From positions 1 to 37,911 of the forward strand of contig JAFRBA010000110.1 of NCBI GenBank assembly GCA_017405115.1: DNA of 37,911 nucleotides. Direction: 5' to 3'. Source of the stretch: Kiritimatiellia bacterium (GTDB lineage: Bacteria > Verrucomicrobiota > Kiritimatiellia > RFP12 > UBA1067). The position numbers and the translations under genes are program-made. Positions 24,595 to 30,611 of this stretch are shown piece by piece; position 1 is the first letter of the stretch; every line of letters starts with the position of its first letter. Under the pieces are notes generated by a model, which saw only the letters and a program-made list of their open reading frames with translations, was not told the origin of the DNA and did not search any database.

Positions 24595-25335
24595 CTATAT
24601 CTCGACAACTTCATCGTGCGAAAGGATCCTCAAGCATATGTCGGCGCGGCCCATCTCGGCGAGCGTATCGCGCATCGCGCCCTCGGCGAGGTGGGGAGAG
24701 TTGCAGTCGCGGGAGAGATGCGCGAGCGCCAGGGTCTTGAGCTTCGGCGACGCGAAGCGGCGGACGAGGTCGCAGGCCTGCTCGTTGGCAAGGTGTCCGC
24801 GCGGACCCGCTATGCGCTGGATGAGGCTCGGCGCGCGGCCGCTCGTGCGGAGCATGACCAGGTCGTGGTTCGACTCAAGCGTCGCGACGTCCGCCTCCGC
24901 GAGCTTGAGCCCGATGGAGTCCAGCGGCGTTCCGATGTCCGTGCCGTGGAAGTAGGTTTCTCCGCCTGCGCGCACGAGGAATCCGACGGGGTCGCTGGTG
25001 TCGTGAGGAATCGAGAATGCGTGCACCGAGAACGAACCCACTTCGAACGGCTGGCCGTTCTCGAAACACACGAAGGCGGACTCGTCGATGCAGCAGGCGT
25101 GGGCGACGGTCTCGGCGGTCATGAGGTTGGCGTAGACGGGCACGTCTCGACGCCGGAGCAGGGTCTTTAGTCCGCTTACGTGGTCGTCATGCGAGTGCGT
25201 CACCAGCACCGCTTCAAACTCGCAGTTCTTCAACTTGCAGTACGGAACTCCGCAGTCCACCAGGATCGCCGAGCCCTCGTGCTCGACTATCGTGGCGTTC
25301 CCCCGCGAACCGCTTGCCAGGGAGACGATGCGCAT
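24595..25335 (-). CDS. MBL-fold metallohydrolase (YycJ/WalJ-like)
   Basis: 246 residues, metallo-beta-lactamase fold of the YycJ/WalJ type, thought to be an exonuclease linked to DNA repair. It opens MRIVSLASGSRGNAT, typical of the family (SLxSGSxGN). Metal ligands are THSHDDH (H47, H49, D51, H52), H110 in IPHDTSDPVGF and D133 in FHGTDIG, with ESNHD and LAHLSRDCN further on. All expected ligands are present. The ATG at 25335 is 9 bp after the purD stop, so the two are probably co-transcribed. A 7-bp repeat array begins 3 bp past its stop. Confidence 0.9.
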   Translation of the reverse strand: MRIVSLASGSRGNATIVEHEGSAILVDCGVPYCKLKNCEFEAVLVTHSHDDHVSGLKTLLRRRDVPVYANLMTAETVAHACCIDESAFVCFENGQPFEVGSFSVHAFSIPHDTSDPVGFLVRAGGETYFHGTDIGTPLDSIGLKLAEADVATLESNHDLVMLRTSGRAPSLIQRIAGPRGHLANEQACDLVRRFASPKLKTLALAHLSRDCNSPHLAEGAMRDTLAEMGRADICLRILSHDEVVEI

Positions 25336-25344
25336 GAACCTCGT

Positions 25345-26652
25345 CTAGCCCCTGTCGAATGCTCGGTGCGCGATGTCGCGCCTGAAGAACATGCCGTCGA
25401 ACGATATGCGCGAGACGCCGTCGTACGCGCGGTCGACCGCCTCGCGCAGCGTCGCGCCGCGGCCCGTGACGGAGAGGACCCGCCCGCCGGACGTGATGAC
25501 GGTGCCGTCGGCCTCGACGCGCTTCGTGCCGCAGTGGAACACGAGCGCAGGGTTGTCCGCAAGACCGGTGATGGTCTTGCCCTTTTCGTAGGAACCGGGA
25601 TATCCGCCGGATGCGCAGATCACCGTCGCCGCGGCCTCGGGCAGCACCACGACGTCGTCCTCGGAGAGACGGCCCGTCGCGGCATGCACCAGGGCCTGCG
25701 CGAAACTGCCGCCGATGCGCGGCAGCACTGCCTCCGTCTCGGGGTCTCCGAAGCGGGCGTTGAACTCCACGACGTTTACGGTCGAGCCGCTCTTCGCGAG
25801 CGGGCCGTGGGGATTGGAGCTCTCGTCGTTGACCATCAGCCCGGCGTACAGCACGCCGCGGTACGTGATGCCGCGGCGCTTCAGCTCGCGCACTACTGGC
25901 AGTATGATCCTCTCGCGTATGAGCGGCAGCTTGTCGGCGGTCACGACAGGCGCGGGCGAGTAGGCGCCCATGCCGCCCGTGTTGGGCCCCTTGTCGCCGT
26001 CGAACACGCGCTTGTGGTCCTGAGAGCTCGGCAGGAGCACCGCGGTCTCCCCGTCCACGAGCGCGAGTATGGAGCACTCCTCGCCGTGCAGGAACTCCTC
26101 GACGAGGACCTCCGCGCCGGCCGCGCCGAAGCGGTTGCCGACGAGCATGTCGTCGATGGCCGCCTCGGCCTGCTCGGTCGTCTCCGCGACGATGACGCCC
26201 TTGCCGGCCGCAAGGCCGTCCGCCTTGATCACGACGGGGAGCCCGAACGCGGGGAGCGCGGCCTTTGCGGCTGCGGCGTCGGTGAACATCTCAGCCCTGC
26301 CCGTCGGCACGCCTGCGGCGTCCATGACTTCCTTGGCGAATCGCTTCGAGCCTTCCATGCGGGCGCCTGCCGCGACCGGCCCGAACGCCACGATCCCCTC
26401 GGCCTGGAGCGCGTCGACGAGGCCCGCGACGAGCGGCGCCTCCGGGCCCACGACCACGAGGTCGGGGCGCTCCGCCTTCGCCCAGGCGACTATGCCTGCG
26501 ACGTCCTCCGCGCCGACCGCGACGTTCGTCGCCACCGCGGCGGTGCCGGCGTTCCCCGGCGCGCAGAAGATGTCGTGGCGCTCCGCGTCCTGCGCAAGAC
26601 GCCACGCTATGGCGTGTTCGCGGCCGCCCGAACCGACAACCAGTATCTTCAT
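25345..26652 (-). CDS. purD: Phosphoribosylamine-glycine ligase (GARS)
   Basis: 435 residues, normal length. Second step of purine synthesis: joins glycine to 5-phosphoribosylamine using ATP. It begins with MKILVVGSGGREHAIAW. Also seen are APGNAGTAAV, VVGPEAPLVAGLVDAL, the ATP-grasp core (PVVIKADGLAAGKGVIVAE, VEEFLHGEECSILALVDG), SSQDHKRVFDGDKGPNTGGM, and NARFGDPETEAVLPRI, which holds metal ligands. All motifs are complete. It lies 13 bp after the LysM gene and 9 bp before the MBL-fold gene. Other purine genes are not in the window. Confidence 0.97.
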   Translation of the reverse strand: MKILVVGSGGREHAIAWRLAQDAERHDIFCAPGNAGTAAVATNVAVGAEDVAGIVAWAKAERPDLVVVGPEAPLVAGLVDALQAEGIVAFGPVAAGARMEGSKRFAKEVMDAAGVPTGRAEMFTDAAAAKAALPAFGLPVVIKADGLAAGKGVIVAETTEQAEAAIDDMLVGNRFGAAGAEVLVEEFLHGEECSILALVDGETAVLLPSSQDHKRVFDGDKGPNTGGMGAYSPAPVVTADKLPLIRERIILPVVRELKRRGITYRGVLYAGLMVNDESSNPHGPLAKSGSTVNVVEFNARFGDPETEAVLPRIGGSFAQALVHAATGRLSEDDVVVLPEAAATVICASGGYPGSYEKGKTITGLADNPALVFHCGTKRVEADGTVITSGGRVLSVTGRGATLREAVDRAYDGVSRISFDGMFFRRDIAHRAFDRG

Positions 26653-26665
26653 TGCGTCAACCCCC

Positions 26666-27193
26666 TCACTTCCCCTTTGGCACGAGCAGCTTCTGCCCGA
26701 TGCGCAGATTGTCGCTCTTCAGCCCGTTCATCTCCCGGATCTTATGCACTGTGGTTCCGAAAGCTTCGGCAATCACCGAAAGAGTGTCGCCGCCCTCGAC
26801 GACGTACTCCTTGCACGGACCGGTGTACGCGGGCTTCTGCGGCCTCTGGACGGGCGGCGGGGGCGGCGGCGTGTTCTGCTTCATAACCGCGGCCACCTTC
26901 CCCGAGAGCTCCCTGACGATTTCGCCGCGCATGCTCCTCATCTCGCGGCGGAGCTCCGCCACGGACGCCTTGAGGGCCTCGATCTCCTGGCGCATGCCGC
27001 GCGTGTCGCCGCCACCCTCCAGCTTCCCGACGCGGCGCTGCAGTTCGCCGATGTTTGACTGCAGCACGTCCATCTGGCCGGAGACGCGCTGCATTTCGGC
27101 GTATGCCTGCTGGCGCATGAATTCCTCCCTGCCCTGCGCGAACGCGACCGAACACGCAGCCAGGCAGACCGATGCTATACCCATCTTGTTCAT
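26666..27193 (-). CDS. Exported coiled-coil protein with C-terminal LysM
   Basis: 175 residues. Signal peptide [19 protein letters not shown], then a coiled coil at about 25-100 ([37 protein letters not shown]), a six-proline hinge at about 110-117, and one LysM domain at 129-173 ([30 protein letters not shown]) that should bind peptidoglycan. The start at 27193 is set by AAGGAG at 27203-27208, 9 nt upstream. Probably periplasmic and attached to the wall; the partner of the coiled coil is unknown. It is one of two LysM proteins in the same operon. Confidence 0.85.
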   Translation of the reverse strand: MNKMGIASVCLAACSVAFAQGREEFMRQQAYAEMQRVSGQMDVLQSNIGELQRRVGKLEGGGDTRGMRQEIEALKASVAELRREMRSMRGEIVRELSGKVAAVMKQNTPPPPPPVQRPQKPAYTGPCKEYVVEGGDTLSVIAEAFGTTVHKIREMNGLKSDNLRIGQKLLVPKGK

Positions 27194-27213
27194 TACATGT
27201 TTCTCCTTGAGTT

Positions 27214-27453
27214 CTAAAACAACAGAAGCGCCAGCCATCCCACCGCCAAGAGGCCCGCCACCGAAAGGAAGCGCCTCTGGCGCCGGAGCACCTCCTCCTG
27301 CCTGACGGTGCGCCCGAAAGCCTCCATCCCGCCGCCTGCGAGGTAGTGTATCAGCTTGCCGTACACCGAGGCATGCTCCCTTAGTATCCACGGGCTCTCC
27401 GAACGCGTGTAGGGATGCCTCTCCCTCAGGACAGAAGTATGTATTCCGCTCAT
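27214..27453 (-). CDS. Small protein with one C-terminal membrane segment
   Basis: 79 residues. A charged N-terminal part with no recognised domain is followed by a single hydrophobic segment at the very end ([18 protein letters not shown]), so it is probably tail-anchored with most of the chain in the cytoplasm. It starts 5 bp after the stop of the TPR/LysM lipoprotein and ends 20 bp before the next gene, fully inside the operon, which supports it being real. Function unknown. Confidence 0.6.
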   Translation of the reverse strand: MSGIHTSVLRERHPYTRSESPWILREHASVYGKLIHYLAGGGMEAFGRTVRQEEVLRRQRRFLSVAGLLAVGWLALLLF

Positions 27454-27458
27454 TTCAG

Positions 27459-28547
27459 CTATGGAAGCCGGATGGTGTCGCCGGCCTGGACCCGCCCGTC
27501 AGTCGATATCAGCGCCTTGTTGGCGTCGCGGATGAGCTTCCAGGCGCGTATGCTGCCGTAGAAGCGCACGGCGATCTTGTAGAGCGTGTCGCCCTCCTGC
27601 ACCTCGTACGTCGGCGGACGCGCAGCCGGCTTTTCTGCCGCCGGCTTCTCGGCGCGGACGACGTCGCCGGTCGAGCGCGGAGGAAGGAGGCTTGACCCGG
27701 CAAGCGCGGCCTCGTCCTTCGCCTCGCCACGCAGTGCCGCGGCGACGCCGGCGACGGCGGCGTGGTCGGTCGTCTCCTCTGTCCCCTCTGCGCGCAGGGC
27801 CGCGGCGTCGTCTGCGATGGCGACGTGGTCGGGGCTCTCGGCCGACTCGTCCAGGAGGTCCTTCAGCTCCTTGACATTGGGCCTCTTCGAGGCCTCCAGC
27901 GACTCGTCTTCGCCGCTGGCGGCGGCGAGCAGGCGCTTGCGCTCAAGGATCAGCGCCTCCTGCTGGGCCTTGGCCGAGACGAGCTGTCTCTCAAGCTGGG
28001 CAACGCGTGCCTTAGCCTCCTTCGCCTCGCTGCGAAGCGTCTCGAGGGCCTCGTTGGCCGACTTGTCGGCTATCAGCTTGTGGCGTTCGGCAAGGGCCAC
28101 GGCAAGTTCGCGCTCGCACACGGCAAGGCGCTGCCTTGCAAGGGCGGCCTTTTCGCTGTCGGGGCTGCGCATCAGGTACTCGCTGTAGGCGCAGAACGCC
28201 CCCGCGAAGTCCTTCTTGGCGTCATGCAGAAGGCAGGCGAGCTGGAAGCGCGCCTCGGAGTTGGACGGGTTGGCGCGCACCACGGCCTCGAAGCCCTTGG
28301 CCGCGGCGTCGATGCGGCCGGCCTTGTAGTCGGTCATCGCGGACTGGTACAGGCGGTCCTCCCGCTCGTCGCGCAGGCTGCGCGACGCGGAGGAGTCACA
28401 TGCCGTCAGCGCCGTCAGGGTCGCCAGCATCGCCAGCGTCGTCAGGGTCTGGCGAAGCGCCGTCGCCCCCGTCGCCAGGGGACGCCGAGGCGTCCGCCGG
28501 CCCGGGCGCGGCGTCTGCGGCGGGCGCGAGTTCGGGTTCTTTCTCAT
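27459..28547 (-). CDS. Lipoprotein with TPR-like repeats, coiled coil and LysM
   Basis: 362 residues. A long basic n-region (1-30, many Arg and Pro) precedes a hydrophobic stretch ending in the lipobox LTAC, with C50 as lipid anchor. Residues about 60-140 look like two TPR units (YQSAMTDYKAGRIDAAAKGF, ARFQLACLLHDAKKDFAGAF), 145-215 are a coiled coil, and 310-362 are a LysM domain (YEVQEGDTLYKIAVRFYGS, VQAGDTIRLP). The start at 28547 is supported by AAGGAG at 28555-28560, 7 nt upstream. It overlaps the 3' end of scpB by 152 bp in another frame, which is unusual. Envelope or division-related function is inferred from the architecture. Confidence 0.85.
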   Translation of the reverse strand: MRKNPNSRPPQTPRPGRRTPRRPLATGATALRQTLTTLAMLATLTALTACDSSASRSLRDEREDRLYQSAMTDYKAGRIDAAAKGFEAVVRANPSNSEARFQLACLLHDAKKDFAGAFCAYSEYLMRSPDSEKAALARQRLAVCERELAVALAERHKLIADKSANEALETLRSEAKEAKARVAQLERQLVSAKAQQEALILERKRLLAAASGEDESLEASKRPNVKELKDLLDESAESPDHVAIADDAAALRAEGTEETTDHAAVAGVAAALRGEAKDEAALAGSSLLPPRSTGDVVRAEKPAAEKPAARPPTYEVQEGDTLYKIAVRFYGSIRAWKLIRDANKALISTDGRVQAGDTIRLP

Positions 28548-29187
28548 TTTTCTTCTCCTTGCGGTACTGCTCCGCCTTCTGTCTGGGGTTGGAGCGCTGA
28601 AGCGTCGGGTCTATTTCGTTTAGCTGCTGCAGCGAGGACAGGCCGAAATGGTCCAGGAACAACGGCGTCGTCCCGTACAGGAACGGATGCCCCGGAAGCT
28701 CGGAGCGCCCCACGAGGCGTATGAGCTGCAGGTCCATCAGCGTCTTCAGGTTGGCCGTGACGTCCACGCCGCGGATGTCCTCGATCTCGCTCTTCGTGAG
28801 CGGCTGCCGGTAGGCGATGATCGCCAGCGCCTCGAGCGAGGCGCGCCCGAGGCGGTTCGGGCGGTCAAGGTGCAGAAGCGCGCGGACGTAGCGGCCGCAG
28901 CTGGGCGCCGTCTGGAGGCGATATGCGCCGCCGGTGCACACGAGGTGGAACCCGACCCCGGCGACCTCTAGGGCCTTCTCGAGCCCCCGGAGCGCAGCCT
29001 CGATCTCCTTCGAGGTGCAGGTGCGGTAGACCTCCATCACCTCCTTGTTCTCGCCCTCCTCCGCGTCGACGGACCGGACGGCCTCGCGCAGATCCGCCGC
29101 GGTCAGCGGCGTCTCGCTGGCGAACAGCAGCGATCCCACGATCTCCTGCAGCGATCCCGGCAGCGGCATCTTTACTTCTTCACTCAT
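28396..29187 (-). CDS. scpB: Segregation and condensation protein B
   Basis: 263 residues. Subunit of the SMC-ScpAB condensin, which helps organise and separate chromosomes. Residues 12-190 contain the two winged-helix domains (LQEIVGSLLFASETPLTAAD, LEALAIIAYRQPLTKSEIED, VDVTANLKTLMDLQLIRLVG, LYGTTPLFLDHFGL). The tail from about 215 is acidic and low in complexity (Asp, Gly, Ala, Pro), longer than usual, and is encoded in the DNA that also encodes the lipoprotein signal region. The start overlaps the scpA stop by 8 bp, so the two subunits are probably translated together. Confidence 0.93.
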   Translation of the reverse strand: MSEEVKMPLPGSLQEIVGSLLFASETPLTAADLREAVRSVDAEEGENKEVMEVYRTCTSKEIEAALRGLEKALEVAGVGFHLVCTGGAYRLQTAPSCGRYVRALLHLDRPNRLGRASLEALAIIAYRQPLTKSEIEDIRGVDVTANLKTLMDLQLIRLVGRSELPGHPFLYGTTPLFLDHFGLSSLQQLNEIDPTLQRSNPRQKAEQYRKEKKNEKEPELAPAADAAPGPADASASPGDGGDGASPDPDDAGDAGDPDGADGM

Positions 29188-29983
29188 AGTCGTCGGGCCT
29201 CTCCAGCGGCTTGTCCTGCGGATCCTCCTTGGACGCGAGGATCGTGATTTCGTGAAACGCCGCGTTCTGGTAGACGATGACGCGGTGCTGGCGCAGAAGC
29301 TCCAGCAGCGCGAGGAACGTGACGATGATCTCCCCCTTCGGCGAACGCTCCGGGTCGAACAGGGAAAGGAATGACACCTGGCCCTCCTTGCGGGCGCGGT
29401 CGAGCACGTAGTCCATCTTCTCCGGCACGGAGAAGCGCATGCCCTTCAGCTCCTCGTGCGGCACCTCGTTCGCGCGGGCGAGGACAGCCTGGAACGCAGT
29501 GAGCAGGTCGTAGAGGTCGAGGCCGGAGAGCGCGCCGAGGGCGTCAGCCGCGGTCTTCTCGAACTTCGGGCGGCCTCCGCCGTAGTCGAAGGAGTTCGCG
29601 GCCCGGGCCTCGAGGAACTCCAGCCTGGCGGCCGCGTCCTTGAACTTCTTGTACTCAATGAGCTGGCGCACAAGGTCGAGGCGCGGATCGACCCACTCCT
29701 CCGCCTCGTCCGACTCGGCGACCCGGCGGCTCACGGGAAGGAGCATCCTGGACTTGATGACCATGAGGGTCGCGGCCATCACGATGAACTCGCCGGCTAT
29801 GTCGAGGTTGAGGCGCCTTGCGTCCTCCAGGAATCGCATGTACTCCGTCGTGATGTGCTCGATGGGTATGTCGTATATGTCGAGCTCCTCGCGGCGGATG
29901 AGGTACAGCAACAGGTCGAGCGGACCCTCGAAGACATCGAGGTTCACCTTGTATTCGTCTGCAAAAAGCTGCGCCTGCGCCAT
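29180..29983 (-). CDS. scpA: Segregation and condensation protein A
   Basis: 267 residues, normal for ScpA, the kleisin of the SMC-ScpAB complex. Visible are the family opening VNLDVFEGPLDLLLYLIRRE (14-33), DIYDIPIEHITTEYM, EFIVMAATLMVIKSRMLLP (about 65-83), and the C-terminal winged helix (SFLSLFDPERSPKGEIIVTF, LALLELLRQHRVIVYQ). The start at 29983 is 6 nt after an extended -10 TATAAT, so the mRNA should begin at or next to the ATG, with no SD. The longer upstream frame is read from relic DNA. It heads the run scpA to apbE. Confidence 0.95.
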   Translation of the reverse strand: MAQAQLFADEYKVNLDVFEGPLDLLLYLIRREELDIYDIPIEHITTEYMRFLEDARRLNLDIAGEFIVMAATLMVIKSRMLLPVSRRVAESDEAEEWVDPRLDLVRQLIEYKKFKDAAARLEFLEARAANSFDYGGGRPKFEKTAADALGALSGLDLYDLLTAFQAVLARANEVPHEELKGMRFSVPEKMDYVLDRARKEGQVSFLSLFDPERSPKGEIIVTFLALLELLRQHRVIVYQNAAFHEITILASKEDPQDKPLERPDDYE

Positions 29984-29989
29984 ATGGAT

Positions 29990-29998
29990 ATTATACCA
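29990..29998 (-). promoter_or_regulatory. Extended -10 promoter of scpA (TGGTATAAT), leaderless
   Basis: TGGTATAAT directly follows the T-run of a terminator and is 6 nt before the scpA ATG. Transcription normally begins 6-8 nt after the hexamer, so the message would start at the ATG. Confidence 0.75.
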
Positions 29999-30030
29999 AA
30001 AATCAGGGCTCGGCGTGTGCGCCAGCCCTG
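29998..30030 (-). terminator. Intrinsic terminator upstream of scpA
   Basis: On the minus strand CAGGGCT GGCG CACA CGCC G AGCCCTG is followed by A and five T. The stem is 11 bp with one bulge and a 4-base loop. It would stop transcripts coming from the hsdR relic or the FAD gene. Confidence 0.75.
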
Positions 30031-30072
30031 CAGCCGTCTTCGCGTCAACTGGCAAGTCCTTGATATCACGAC

Positions 30073-30105
30073 AAAAACCACCCGCCTCCATCACTCGTTG
30101 GCGGG
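30073..30105 (-). terminator. Second terminator-like hairpin
   Basis: CCCGCC (minus strand, 30100-30105) pairs with GGCGGG (30081-30086) across a 13-base loop, followed by TGG and five T. Weaker than the hairpin at 29998-30030; the two stand in tandem about 40 bp apart. Confidence 0.5.
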
Positions 30106-30606
30106 CTCCGACTCTAATCGTAAGAGCGGAAGCGGGGGGATTAGCCGTATAGAAGTGTAGAATTTCTTGATTGTCTTCGCTGCTTCGCTGACAGACACCT
30201 CGGGATTCCCCTCCGTCGCCCGCACGATCTCGTAGCACGTCTTGTACGTCGTGTAGTTCGCCAGCACGTCGTGGATGAATCCCTCCTCGATCGCCTGGCG
30301 CATGGAATAGGTGTGGAACGGACGGAACGCGCCGTTCCTCTGCCGCGTCCCGAATATGTCGGGCGTCACGTCCTTCGGCGTCGCCGTGAACGCGAAGCAG
30401 CTGAGGTTTTTGTGCTTGCCATGGGCGCACATCATGAGCGCAAGCTGCGCCTCGGGCGAGTCGATGTCGTCCTTGTCGATCTTCTTCCCCGTCTCCGCCT
30501 CGTATTCCGCGATGGCCTCCGACAGATCGCCCAGCGCGATGTTGACGGGGCAAACCGCAAGGCTTGCTGAGACCCGCCGAGGCCACTTCGCCGCCGAGAA
30601 ATAAAG
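30091..30606 (-). pseudogene. Fragment of a type I restriction HsdR subunit
   Basis: About 170 codons in one frame match the helicase part of HsdR: LALMMCAHGKHKNLSCFAFT then ATPK (motif III region, 30.3-30.45 kb), RPFHTYSMRQAIEEGFIHDV and LANYTTYKTCYEI. Intact HsdR is about 1000 residues or more. The upstream nuclease and Walker A parts and the downstream helicase part are missing, and the frame ends after KKFY in unrelated residues. No hsdM or hsdS is nearby. Upstream of the fragment is the stop of the FAD gene. This is a dead remnant of a restriction system. Confidence 0.75.
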
Positions 30607-30611
30607 CGTCG

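Noticed and set aside
29998..30152. Plus-strand open frame over the terminators (ending at 30152) as a gene
   Set aside because: It continues from the antisense of scpA, has no own start signal, and is explained by two hairpins and the hsdR relic.
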